From: Acetobacter musti
Lineage (GTDB): Bacteria > Pseudomonadota > Alphaproteobacteria > Acetobacterales > Acetobacteraceae
Assembly (NCBI RefSeq): GCF_011516835.1
Contig: NZ_WOTB01000007.1
Location: forward strand, 62,001-126,000
Length of the DNA stretch: 64,000 bases
Direction of reading: 5' to 3'
Program-made: the position numbers and the translations under genes
Notes under the pieces: model-generated
What the model saw: the letters and a program-made list of their open reading frames with translations, nothing else
Database searches by the model: none
Told to the model about the DNA's origin: nothing
Shown: in pieces, positions 55,936-64,000 of the stretch
Layout: the number at the start of each line of letters is the position of its first letter
Numbering within the stretch: position 1 is the first letter of the stretch

Positions 55936-56109
55936 CTATTCGCCCTTCTGCTCCACAGTGCGAGCTTTAGTGGCATTCGGCACGTTCACCGTAATGACAA
56001 ATTTCGCGTAATATGAGCTTATAATGCTTGCTATAGTAACAGTATTTTCTATCAGATCTCCTTTTTTATAATTCGCAAAATCTGAAATCACCAATAACGC
56101 TTTTTGCAT
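55936..56109 (-). CDS. small phage protein, 57 aa (DUF2635-like position)
   Basis: Short frame from ATG at 56107-56109 to TAG at 55936-55938, translated MQKALLVISDFANYKKGDLI and so on to VEQKGE. It is too short for usual gene cut-offs but fills the gap between the hydrolase-fusion gene and the sheath gene and has GAGAG seven bases upstream. In Mu-like phages a small protein of this size often precedes the sheath. Beta-rich, with a likely N-terminal strand; no known function. Confidence 0.6.
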   Translation of the reverse strand: MQKALLVISDFANYKKGDLIENTVTIASIISSYYAKFVITVNVPNATKARTVEQKGE

Positions 56110-56117
56110 CGATCTCT

Positions 56118-58061
56118 CTATGTAATAAAAGGCAGATCTGGAAACACGCTTTCCCGTGTTGCATCAGTTATAGCTGACCCTACCGCCAGAATACGGTCGG
56201 TTACGGGACCGTCTGCCGAGTATGTCGGCGCAAGCCAGCCGCCTTCAGCGAATTCATTCCAGGCGTAAATCAGTCCCACTGACGCCGGAGATGCGGAAGA
56301 GCTCTGTAAAAATCGAGCCATGTTCATAATATGATTTGCGATGTCAGGCGCTGATGCATCTTCGTAGTAATTATTGTCGGTCAGGGCTGAGCTCAGCGGA
56401 TAGAACTCCTGAGGTCGCTCTACAAGGGGTCTTTGATCCCACCCCGTCATAGCAGTCGGAATCATTGGGAAACCCGTTGCGGCCCTGTCGGCCCAGTCAC
56501 TTTCCGCCGCATGAACCAGAGCAGAATATGGCTGCGGGGCTCCTGACAGGCGTGGCGTGCAGTAAGCGCCTGCAGCATCCGCCCCTGCGGCCTGCGCCGC
56601 AGAAGTATTATTATAGTCGGCAAGCGCAGCGCCCGAGAGATAGACAATGTAAGGAGTCACGCCAATGGCGTCCGACACCGAGTCCCGGACAAATGTAATC
56701 GCCGTATTCAGGCCTCCGGGAAGCTCTGCCAGTTGTTCCGAGCTTGCATCAAGTACAAAATACAAGGGTCTTTCACCCATGACGGTCATATATTCAGAAC
56801 GGGCCATGAGAGCTATATCTCTCTTCAGGATATCTGAGTAACCGTCAGAACTGTTTTGATCTGACCAGTTCGATGACTGGCCGATCATGCAAAATTGAAG
56901 TCCATTCTTTTCGCTGCTCGACAAATATAGCGAAAGCGCGAGACTCAGAGTATTGTCTTTATCATATGAGTCAAAGGCCCAGAATGATAATCCACATGAA
57001 ACAGCCAGAGCGATTTCAGCATCAATCGAAGCCTGTGTCGCGGTGGGCCATGATACTGATCCGGTACTGTTTACAGCAGAATTGCCGGGCAGGCGGTAGT
57101 ACCATTCCGGGTCGCTCAGGGCATCTGCGCATTGCTGGTCGATTGTATTATTCATATCATACCAGGCATCGAATCTGATAGCTCCCAGTGGCGGCAAGGC
57201 AGCGGGAGTTTCTGTACCGGCGACGCCAAATGCCCAGGCCGAATTCACGATTCCGACTGGCCAGAGCACGGGAGCAGACTGTGCAGATTCGGTCCAGGCG
57301 ATCTCTGTTTTCCAGACGAGATCCAGACGATACAGGTTTGCGTTAAGGTTTGTGTCCACCAGCTCTCTGCTGGAAAATCTGAGATAACCTAATTCGTTTT
57401 TATCGATATCAGGCAGTTTCTGTTCCAGAAGAGCCGATGTTACAGCCTGTTCTATCGTGTCGCGCATTTCTATTGATGGAGCAAATATCGAAATGCTGAA
57501 TCCCTGTTCTGTTCGGGATAACTCACGGTATATTTCAACAGTCTCAGCCGCTTTTCCGTATATGGTATCAGACGACGCAACAGTTAATGTCGTGTCTGAA
57601 CACGACAATGCGGCCTCACCTACGTTATTCACTTTTGCGGCGATTGTCTGAGCGATTAGAGTTGCTGAATCACCAGTTTTGACCGCGGCAGGATAAGCGA
57701 CGTCATTAATAACAACACCAGCTACCCCATTGCGCGCTGCTGTGCCCTGAAACGTAACGGCGTTACCTGTATTTGCAGTCAGCACTGTTAGGCCAAAAGG
57801 AGTATCATTTCCCTTTTCGAACCAGTTGCGCCGGTAACGTGTTTTATTGGTTGCACTGTCGGGCTTTTGATTTACGGTAATCCACCCTGTCCCAGGTGCT
57901 GACATAACGTCGTTACCCAGTTCGGTTTCCTGTGGCCAGCCCCGGCAGATTTTTACATCGAATCCTAAAACTGAGACCAGTGTGCCGTTTGTCTGCGGAG
58001 GATATATATAATTGGCTATAGCCTTCGCCAGCGCAGCTTCTACCTCACAAACCTGTGCCAT
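56118..58061 (-). CDS. phage neck/terminator-like protein fused to GH99/WbsX-like glycoside hydrolase
   Basis: Fusion protein of 647 aa. Residues about 1-260 look like a phage neck or tail-terminator protein (ALAKAIANYIYPPQTNGTLV, VKICRGWPQETELGND, TRYRRNWFEKGNDTPF). Residues about 290-640 have the pattern of the GH99/WbsX-like TIM barrel: AIRFDAWYDMNN, a helix of the type IDAEIALAVSCGLSFWAFDS, FCMIGQSSNWSD, RPLYFVLDAS and the late motif LIYAWNEFAEGGWLAPT, where WNE-x-x-EG is typical. It would cleave or bind a glycan, perhaps host exopolysaccharide. The start overlaps the upstream stop by one base. The catalytic assignment rests on motif resemblance only. Confidence 0.7.
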   Translation of the reverse strand: MAQVCEVEAALAKAIANYIYPPQTNGTLVSVLGFDVKICRGWPQETELGNDVMSAPGTGWITVNQKPDSATNKTRYRRNWFEKGNDTPFGLTVLTANTGNAVTFQGTAARNGVAGVVINDVAYPAAVKTGDSATLIAQTIAAKVNNVGEAALSCSDTTLTVASSDTIYGKAAETVEIYRELSRTEQGFSISIFAPSIEMRDTIEQAVTSALLEQKLPDIDKNELGYLRFSSRELVDTNLNANLYRLDLVWKTEIAWTESAQSAPVLWPVGIVNSAWAFGVAGTETPAALPPLGAIRFDAWYDMNNTIDQQCADALSDPEWYYRLPGNSAVNSTGSVSWPTATQASIDAEIALAVSCGLSFWAFDSYDKDNTLSLALSLYLSSSEKNGLQFCMIGQSSNWSDQNSSDGYSDILKRDIALMARSEYMTVMGERPLYFVLDASSEQLAELPGGLNTAITFVRDSVSDAIGVTPYIVYLSGAALADYNNTSAAQAAGADAAGAYCTPRLSGAPQPYSALVHAAESDWADRAATGFPMIPTAMTGWDQRPLVERPQEFYPLSSALTDNNYYEDASAPDIANHIMNMARFLQSSSASPASVGLIYAWNEFAEGGWLAPTYSADGPVTDRILAVGSAITDATRESVFPDLPFIT

Positions 58062-58741
58062 TATGTCTGATCCGCCAGTACAGCTATGCGTGTTCCAAAC
58101 GTCGTCATTTCGACACTATAGATATGGTATGCTACCCCGTGAGATGTTTTGACGCGCAATCCCTGATGCAAAGTGACGTTCGGAATTGCGGGCATAAGGA
58201 TTTCAAAACTACCGGATGGAATATCTGTTCCCAGCCGGGAGGCGGGACGATTACCGGTGCCGCTTTTCAGCATTGATACCGGCCAGTTTTCAGCGATTAT
58301 TCTGTCCGACTTCCATGTCGGTCCTTCCGGAGGGCGAAGTCCCACAGATTTATCGTCCGATGAAACATCGCTTTCGAATATTGATATAACTTCGTTGGTT
58401 AAAACGACGAGGATCGGCCTGGTCGGTTCAATCCGTGCTATAAAATAGGTATCCTGAGGGTAAGATAATAATTCCGTATCTGACTGGACCACAAGATAAT
58501 CGCCGCACTTTGATGCTGACGTATTTATTGCGGCGAAAGCGAATTTGTGTCCCCAGATCAATGGCGACGTACCGGAAAGTGATGCTGCAGAGTCAAACAG
58601 GCAGAGAGTGTTGAAAAGATATCCGTTCTCATACGGACCAGTAGAATCCGTTGCTCTGTATAATTTCACGTTTACGCCGAGAATTGACGCCACCTTACTG
58701 AGACCAGCAGCAATTTTATTCTGCAGACAGGTTAGCCTCAT
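58061..58741 (-). CDS. phage neck protein, unknown family
   Basis: Protein of 226 aa from the ATG at 58741, whose first base is the last of the upstream stop codon (TGATG). It starts with a helix (LQNKIAAGLSKVASILGVNV) and continues with a beta-rich body (YLVVQSDTELLSYPQDTYFI; FEILMPAIPNVTLHQGLRV). The position between capsid and tail genes suggests a head-tail joining or structural role. Family not recognised. Confidence 0.65.
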   Translation of the reverse strand: MRLTCLQNKIAAGLSKVASILGVNVKLYRATDSTGPYENGYLFNTLCLFDSAASLSGTSPLIWGHKFAFAAINTSASKCGDYLVVQSDTELLSYPQDTYFIARIEPTRPILVVLTNEVISIFESDVSSDDKSVGLRPPEGPTWKSDRIIAENWPVSMLKSGTGNRPASRLGTDIPSGSFEILMPAIPNVTLHQGLRVKTSHGVAYHIYSVEMTTFGTRIAVLADQT

Positions 58742-59145
58742 CACACGACAAACCGAATTGTATTCGGACAATATCCTGGCCCTGGCTCGACTCCGAGAAA
58801 CCGGACCAGTTCAAGTCTTTGCTGATAAAACAGATGAATTCTTTCTTTTACTTCTGTTTTGTTATGTGTCCATACAGATGCTTTGTCAGTATCGATATTT
58901 TGTGCCGCCTGTGACGGACCTGCCTCAAGACAGGACAGTGTTCCCAGCATCGATCTGAGAACACCGATTTCAGGCTCAGATAAATTATTCAATTTATATT
59001 CGAAGTCACCATATTTATCAAAATAGGGCCATGTATTTCTTATGCTTGTGTCAGATCCCAACGCAGGATACCAGCAATATCGCCGCACGTTTACCTTTTC
59101 GGCATCCGACAGACTAATCGACAGCAATCCATTAGTCATGATCAA
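58741..59145 (-). CDS. phage head-tail connector-type protein
   Basis: Protein of 134 aa directly after the capsid gene. Predicted mostly helical, with a C-terminal helix (VKERIHLFYQQRLELVRFLG) and ending in GYCPNTIRFVV. Size and place agree with a connector/adaptor of the gp36 or gp6 type, but the sequence itself is not diagnostic. A second ATG lies two codons into the frame. Confidence 0.55.
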   Translation of the reverse strand: MIMTNGLLSISLSDAEKVNVRRYCWYPALGSDTSIRNTWPYFDKYGDFEYKLNNLSEPEIGVLRSMLGTLSCLEAGPSQAAQNIDTDKASVWTHNKTEVKERIHLFYQQRLELVRFLGVEPGPGYCPNTIRFVV

Positions 59146-59203
59146 TATCCGTATTATAATAACAGAGAATGTGACCCGTCATTAACGGGTCACTTGTCTT
59201 CTT

Positions 59204-60571
59204 TCAGAGACTTTCTATGACTACACCACGTTTCAGATAACTATTCGTGGAGGTCGGAATAATCGACGGATTGACTGTCGCATCTGTTGGCAGGGCAAAT
59301 CCACCGATCCAGTACCAGGACTGGGCGATAATCTGTTTCAGACGATCCAGAGGCTCTCGTGTAATCATCATGATTCCGTCGACATTTTCTACGAGAGCTC
59401 TGTCGCTGTCCGGAATATCGAGAGTACCGTTGTAGTCTCCTTCAATGAGGGCGCCCTGTCCGCATACAATAGCACGATGAATTACGCCTGCGCCCAGCGA
59501 GGCCTGCAACGGGGCCTCTGTGGTTGGTATAAACCGAACACCAAGAAGTTCAACGACAGAGCCAGCCCGGTATGTTTCGCTTCCATACGCACCGCGATAG
59601 AGATATTTAAAATCGCCATCACGGAACAGCCCGAGCATCTGCTGATCATCAAGATAACAATGATATGCGCCGTCGATTGTCGGAACGTTATTCATCCGGA
59701 GCGCAGCCACAGCGGCGAGTACTGTCTGAATACCGAGGGTATCTCCGGCGACGTACGTGCTGGAGCCATAGTTCCCCACCGGAGCGACAAGCCCTGCTGT
59801 CGTAAGCCTGTTGTTGGGGCGCAGAACAAGCGGTGCCGTGGAGGCTACGACCGGATTGCCTGCGGTAGCATCCGCAACGGACACCGATGTCGAAAAAGTT
59901 AATTTGCCGGACTGGCCAAGAGGGGCTGTGGATGTATTGACGGCGTCTGCGCTCACACCCACCAGCGTGTAGGCATTGCTGCCGACAGTTACAGTCATCC
60001 CGGAAGACTGATCTACCGAGACGACCTGACCTGCCGAACTGAGTACACGTTCGAAACCACGAATGTCGTCTACGGAGACCTGAGTTCCCGAAGTGCTCAG
60101 TGTTACTGCGATACGGGTGTTGCCCCCCATATAACCGCCTACGCCTGAGGAACCCCCGCCGAACAGTGTGTTGCGGGCGATACGGTCCAGTGACTGAAGG
60201 GCCTGGATGCCGTTCGTATTTGCATTAGCCAGAAACTGATCTGCGATTCCTACGCCTTCGCTGACCACATTGAGATCGATTGTATCCCCATACTGGTTGA
60301 TGGAGAGGGTATACTGCTCGACGGACCACGTAGACGGGGTCAGACCATTATCAAAGTTCGTATTCTGCGTGGGGTTCATAGGCGTTGTGACAGGCGCCTT
60401 AAGACCTTTACGTGTTTTCGTAATGCTTTCGCCAATCCGATTCGGAAAAATCTCACGGTCGGCAATCGCTCTGAATGCGATGCGCGACTGAAGAGCAGCT
60501 CCAAACTCACGAGCGAGGTAGCCCTCCTGAATAATTGGCTGTAGCTGTGCAGGAAAATTATCAATAGCCAC
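59204..60571 (-). CDS. phage major capsid protein
   Basis: Capsid subunit of 455 aa. The helix LQPIIQEGYLAREFGAALQS, the entry FPNRIGESITKTRKGL and the ending with PLDRLKQIIAQSWYWIGGFA agree with HK97-fold capsid proteins of the P22/N4gp56-like sort. A Thr/Ser/Gly/Val-rich insertion spans about 150-270. The start is GTG at 60569-60571, with AAAGGA eight bases upstream. It follows the scaffold-like gene. Confidence 0.85.
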   Translation of the reverse strand: MAIDNFPAQLQPIIQEGYLAREFGAALQSRIAFRAIADREIFPNRIGESITKTRKGLKAPVTTPMNPTQNTNFDNGLTPSTWSVEQYTLSINQYGDTIDLNVVSEGVGIADQFLANANTNGIQALQSLDRIARNTLFGGGSSGVGGYMGGNTRIAVTLSTSGTQVSVDDIRGFERVLSSAGQVVSVDQSSGMTVTVGSNAYTLVGVSADAVNTSTAPLGQSGKLTFSTSVSVADATAGNPVVASTAPLVLRPNNRLTTAGLVAPVGNYGSSTYVAGDTLGIQTVLAAVAALRMNNVPTIDGAYHCYLDDQQMLGLFRDGDFKYLYRGAYGSETYRAGSVVELLGVRFIPTTEAPLQASLGAGVIHRAIVCGQGALIEGDYNGTLDIPDSDRALVENVDGIMMITREPLDRLKQIIAQSWYWIGGFALPTDATVNPSIIPTSTNSYLKRGVVIESL

Positions 60572-60583
60572 GTTTAAAATCCT

Positions 60584-61150
60584 TTAATTATAACGTCGTG
60601 AGTAGGAGGGCGCAATTTTCTTAAGAGAAGCTTTGTAGTCCGACTCTGTCATTTCGCGTACTGATGTCGGACCAGCCGCTTTTACCCTCGGTGCGGCGAC
60701 GAATTTCGCAGTTCCTGTTGATTTTCCTTCTTTGTCGCGAGATGGAAACAGGAATGGTTTACGTGTCTTCAGCTCCGAAAAGGCTTCATCAACACCGATA
60801 ACATTTCCGTCCGAATCTACTGAAACGCCTGACGTATCGAGCAATGGGAGACAATCCATGTCGACGAGACCGGATGTGACAGCCGCCGCTTTAATGGCCG
60901 CGCTTCGTCTTACCTCGGCTATTTCTGCTGCCCGTATCTCGTTTGCGGATGACACTTCAACACGAGCGCGCTCGAGTTCTGCTTCCATTGCCGCATTCCG
61001 CGCTCGTGCTTCAGCAAGATCAGCCTGTGTCTGCGCGAGCTGATTCGAAAACGCATCAGCGACACTGTCCGCAGCCGATCGATTCAACGGATTAGCCTCT
61101 CCCGAACCTCCTTCTTCTGGGGAACAGGTAATTCTTTCAAATAATTTCAT
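60584..61150 (-). CDS. probable capsid scaffolding protein
   Basis: Protein of 188 aa with a central coiled coil rich in Ala, Glu and Arg (about 35-90, AEARARNAAMEAELERARVE), flanked by polar segments and a basic C terminus (DYKASLKKIAPSYSRRYN). Place between portal and capsid, size and a basic tail are those of scaffolding proteins (GP20-like). No protease domain is visible. Confidence 0.75.
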   Translation of the reverse strand: MKLFERITCSPEEGGSGEANPLNRSAADSVADAFSNQLAQTQADLAEARARNAAMEAELERARVEVSSANEIRAAEIAEVRRSAAIKAAAVTSGLVDMDCLPLLDTSGVSVDSDGNVIGVDEAFSELKTRKPFLFPSRDKEGKSTGTAKFVAAPRVKAAGPTSVREMTESDYKASLKKIAPSYSRRYN

Positions 61151-62656
61151 TTATACCTCAGTTGGATCGCGGTCCTGAACCTGCCCGTCCAATGCTCTCA
61201 GACGCTCATCATGCTTTTTAATGTCATTAAGTATTTTGTTTTTCTCTTCACCAACATGCTGAACATGCGTTGCAGGGCGCATCATCCTGACTGCCGAGTC
61301 CATCGATACCGCATTTGCAGAACGAGCGGCCTGAACCGCATTAGCCATAGTCTGCATGTCTCCAAATGTTGGTTCAAACCACGGAGGCCATACCAGGGAA
61401 ATATTTCCCGACTTAACAGGTCCATGAACGCGTCCGGCTATGCGGAGATCCGGAACGGCCTGGCTGATTCGACATATAAGATTCAAAATTGAAATGAGGC
61501 CGAATTCGCCATAAGATCTGCGTAGTCGTCCTGTCAGCCAGGTCAGTCCCAGACACATCAATTCCATAGCGCGGCCTGACTGGGCAGCCGTAAGCCGGTC
61601 TCCCTGAGCTCTGTTTCCGTGCATAGCTTCAAGTGCGAGCGACCGTAATGCTTCCCACATATTGAGAGATGCCGTTGCTCCGGTACCGTTTATTTCCAGA
61701 AGCTTTGCATCGCCACCCTGAGGGAGTGAGATGGCATGAGAGGCGTCCTTCGGCATCTGCTGCGTCATGCCGCCGGGCAACTGATATTCGTCGGTCGAAA
61801 GTACCATTGTCGGGTCGGCTGAATACCGCAGTCCCCGAACGGTTTGTGACAGCAGATAATCTGCATCGATCATCGCATCGATACCGGCCGAAAATGTACA
61901 CTTTCCATCAGGGGAGCCCGGATCTGTTCCCGGAAGGTTTTTTATCCAGACAATCGGGACAACACCCAGTCCATGAATGACTGATCTCGTGTTGTCTCTT
62001 ATAAGACCGTCATCGGTATGTGGAGCACTTCCCAGCTTTATCGGCTGATACCAGACAGTCTCATTTTCTGTAAAATCTCTCGTGAACCAGTAATTTCCGG
62101 GTGGAAACTCACCAAGACCGGCCCGCATAAGACCATCGGCGTCCACGACGTACTGCTCCCGTACTTTCACCAGTCTTCTGGCGTCAAACAGTGAGAATAC
62201 AGGCTCAAGAAAGCAGGTTCTTTTTATTTCGATAATGAGTTCGTCATCAATAGCCTGAACAAGGACTGCGACAGATCCTACGGAACCCATGACGGCTGCC
62301 TGTTCCATTACTGACGCCAGATGGAGATCCGCAATGATATTTCTGATCAGATGTTCGCGGTCGTTATCATCTGCGCCGTCATCTGTCTTTACGACCACGG
62401 CTGGCCAGTGCGACTGACTGAAAAGAAGCGAAGCTGAATCGTCAACCACTGTACTGCAAAGGTGAGTTCGTATTGACGGTCGTCGTCTGTTTACCGGAAT
62501 ATATGTGCCATCACTGTCGCAACTTTTAAAAAAAGGATGTGGTATATGATTGTACATTGTACCATCAAGAACCTTTTCTAAGGCAAGAAGGTTTTTTGTC
62601 CGGCACGAGTAAGTCGATGGAAACATCATCGTCTTTTTGAGCTCTACCCAGTCCAT
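61151..62656 (-). CDS. phage portal protein
   Basis: Portal subunit of 501 aa of the SPP1 gp6-like type. Family features are the entry DDSASLLFSQSHWPAVVV, the FFLEPVFSLFDARR-like region (CFLEPVFSLFDARRLVKVRE, 20 residues), the stem/clip region and the long C-terminal helix ending in a charged tail. It forms the DNA entry ring and binds the terminase encoded just before it. One base separates it from the scaffold gene. Confidence 0.85.
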   Translation of the reverse strand: MDWVELKKTMMFPSTYSCRTKNLLALEKVLDGTMYNHIPHPFFKSCDSDGTYIPVNRRRPSIRTHLCSTVVDDSASLLFSQSHWPAVVVKTDDGADDNDREHLIRNIIADLHLASVMEQAAVMGSVGSVAVLVQAIDDELIIEIKRTCFLEPVFSLFDARRLVKVREQYVVDADGLMRAGLGEFPPGNYWFTRDFTENETVWYQPIKLGSAPHTDDGLIRDNTRSVIHGLGVVPIVWIKNLPGTDPGSPDGKCTFSAGIDAMIDADYLLSQTVRGLRYSADPTMVLSTDEYQLPGGMTQQMPKDASHAISLPQGGDAKLLEINGTGATASLNMWEALRSLALEAMHGNRAQGDRLTAAQSGRAMELMCLGLTWLTGRLRRSYGEFGLISILNLICRISQAVPDLRIAGRVHGPVKSGNISLVWPPWFEPTFGDMQTMANAVQAARSANAVSMDSAVRMMRPATHVQHVGEEKNKILNDIKKHDERLRALDGQVQDRDPTEV

Positions 62657-62705
62657 AATTATGGATATCCTCTTCTGGTGATTTGTACTAAATTCTGTGA
62701 ATTGA

Positions 62706-64000
62706 TTATCGCTCGAGTATTCTGGAAAGAGGCGGTGACGTGTCCGGCTTTAAAAATCTGAAAAAGAAATAGTATCCTGTTGCATCGACAAGATGATCAA
62801 ACCCACCATTTTTGTCAGGCTCTGAAGTTCCGCTGCGATAAATATATCGTTCATAACTTTCAATGCTTTTTCGGCAAACCGGAGATACGTATGCACGTCT
62901 CTCTCCTGCGGAATTTTCAAACATTGCATTTGTAATGTTTAATCGTTCTCTTACTTTCGGGGCCTTTTTCATTACGTTTATATTGAAGCCAAATGATTTC
63001 AGAATGGATATATCAGTTCGGCCACATGATGATGTTCTGTTCGCCTGTCCGGATGGATCGGGGTATATTGTTATATGATCGCAATCAGCAGACTCTTCTC
63101 CGGAAAATAAAATCTTCTTTTTACCATATCTTCGTAAAATTTCCTGGGCAATTTCATCAGTGTTTGAGGTTGGTAAAACGATTTCATCTATCTGGAATGA
63201 TGTTATATTCCCATTTTCGTCTGTTTTTTCCTGCCAGACAGTTGCCGATATGGGATTAACGTTAAAGTCCAGACCGATATGGACTGCCTGCTCAGCGTTG
63301 TAACTCATATTTCTTATTGATTTTTCACGGGAAAAAGCATAGAGGCAACGTCCGGAAAATGTTTCGAACGATGCTTCATATTCTTGCCGAAACTGACGAA
63401 TATCAAGACATTGTCTTGCATTCTCAATTTCTGCCGGGGGAACGTTCCCGCCATCCAGTGTTGTGTAAGAGCATGACCACCACCCTGGCTCTTTTCCTGG
63501 TCCGTCCTGCCCCTTCAGATATAAGTCGTGGAAATGGTCCCGTCCTTTTGGTGTTCCAATAAAAAGCGCGTGGCCCTGTGCAGTTGAAAGCATAGGCCTC
63601 AGAATCTCATTCCATACTTCAGGTTTTACGTCAGCCCATTCATCCCCTAAAAAGAAGAATAATCCTGATCCACGTAATGCATCGTAATTTTCAAGTCCTA
63701 CTACCCGAACGATATGTCCGTAAGGTCTGATTGTCAGAGCCAGATCAGATTCACGCGGGGCCGATTTCAGCCAGTGCCGTGGTACAGTACTTTTAAGACG
63801 AGGCCAGAATATTTTTTTTGCCTGCTTATATGTGGGCGCTCCATACCATATTTCATTTTCAGGACTTATATTTTCTCGAACAGCAAATTTTATTGCCCTC
63901 CGCATTTCCTCTGCAGCTTCAAATGTTTTACCAAACCGCCGGCCACATACAGCTACTCTGAAGCGCGAATCCGATTTCCATCCCGCCTGATAAATATCCA
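62706..64000 (-). CDS. phage terminase large subunit (5' end cut by window)
   Basis: ATPase/nuclease that packages DNA into the prohead. The frame continues through the first Met at 63905 to the window edge, and the upstream part holds the Walker A motif VCGRRFGKTFEAAEE near 63960-63915, so the gene starts beyond 64000. Walker B is LFFFLGDEWADV. The coupling motif follows (ALFIGTPKGRDHF). The RNase H-like nuclease has IGLDFNVNP, an acidic ESADCDH/DPSG segment and FDHLVDATGYYF. No small terminase is visible in the window. Confidence 0.92.
   Translation of the reverse strand, partial: DIYQAGWKSDSRFRVAVCGRRFGKTFEAAEEMRRAIKFAVRENISPENEIWYGAPTYKQAKKIFWPRLKSTVPRHWLKSAPRESDLALTIRPYGHIVRVVGLENYDALRGSGLFFFLGDEWADVKPEVWNEILRPMLSTAQGHALFIGTPKGRDHFHDLYLKGQDGPGKEPGWWSCSYTTLDGGNVPPAEIENARQCLDIRQFRQEYEASFETFSGRCLYAFSREKSIRNMSYNAEQAVHIGLDFNVNPISATVWQEKTDENGNITSFQIDEIVLPTSNTDEIAQEILRRYGKKKILFSGEESADCDHITIYPDPSGQANRTSSCGRTDISILKSFGFNINVMKKAPKVRERLNITNAMFENSAGERRAYVSPVCRKSIESYERYIYRSGTSEPDKNGGFDHLVDATGYYFFFRFLKPDTSPPLSRILER

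Larger units (their letters stand above)
47074..64000 (-). mobile_element. late-gene region of a contractile-tailed prophage (partial)
   Basis: All genes from 47074 to the window end lie on the minus strand in standard phage late order: terminase, portal, scaffold, capsid, neck, sheath, tube, chaperone, tape-measure slot, baseplate hub and wedge. Tail genes are Mu/P2-like in type. The DNA is visibly AT-richer and uses more varied codons than the chromosomal part. No integrase, repressor, lysis gene or tail fibre is seen; the rest probably lies beyond the right end. The left edge is somewhere in 46931-47073. No att repeat can be identified without the other end. Confidence 0.9.

Noticed and set aside
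47074-64000. Tailocin or gene transfer agent instead of prophage
   Set aside because: Terminase, portal, scaffold and capsid genes are present, so it is not a tail-only particle; the gene content is not that of the Rhodobacter-type transfer agent. A defective prophage remains possible.

Overview
The window reads as chromosome of an acetic acid bacterium (Acetobacteraceae, Alphaproteobacteria). The main reasons are a split PQQ-dependent polyol dehydrogenase of the SldB/SldA type at 44340-46930, a type II NADH dehydrogenase, a DcaP-like porin, a GDE-type amylo-1,6-glucosidase, high GC, and a palindromic intergenic repeat (about 29331-29408) of a kind I associate with this family. I cannot name a genus from sequence alone.

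Layout. 1-12.7 kb holds core functions: a GAF/Fis-type regulator, a small secreted Gly/Pro-rich protein, a Bcp peroxiredoxin, glnE (control of glutamine synthetase), a giant AsmA/DUF3971 envelope protein, a CobW-family GTPase with a WD40 partner, and an NDH-2. 12.8-25.0 kb is a minus-strand envelope/secretion cluster: a GT4 glycosyltransferase, an unknown protein with a histone-like basic tail, a large TPR-GT2-GT4 fusion, a Sel1-repeat protein, then an HlyD adaptor and a type I secretion ABC transporter with a degenerate C39 domain. No secreted substrate lies in the window. 25.1-46.9 kb returns to metabolism: a CPCC-motif protein divergent from metH, a 255-bp MITE-like element, yggS, kup, hemW, a small unknown, a YpfJ-type metallopeptidase, an MFS carrier with tpm, an HWE histidine kinase, a porin, a glycogen-debranching-type glucosidase and sldBA.

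47.07-64.0 kb is the late region of a contractile-tailed prophage, entirely on the minus strand. It runs from the terminase large subunit (cut by the window end) through portal, scaffold-like protein, capsid, neck proteins, sheath, tube, tail chaperone, tape-measure slot and baseplate proteins, and stops about 140 bp from sldA with no tail fibre or lysis gene. Several junctions are TAATG/TGATG overlaps.

Three features of the prophage stand out. (1) The tail assembly chaperone ends in A_AAA_AAC directly before its stop; a -1 shift opens a 55-residue extension of the kind expected for an E' chaperone. (2) A neck/terminator-position protein is fused to a GH99/WbsX-like glycoside hydrolase domain, an odd place for a carbohydrate-active domain in a phage with no visible tail fibre. 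(3) The tape-measure slot holds only a short, very polar protein that is out of frame with its likely start across a T8 tract. No rRNA, tRNA, CRISPR array, integrase or complete insertion sequence was seen.
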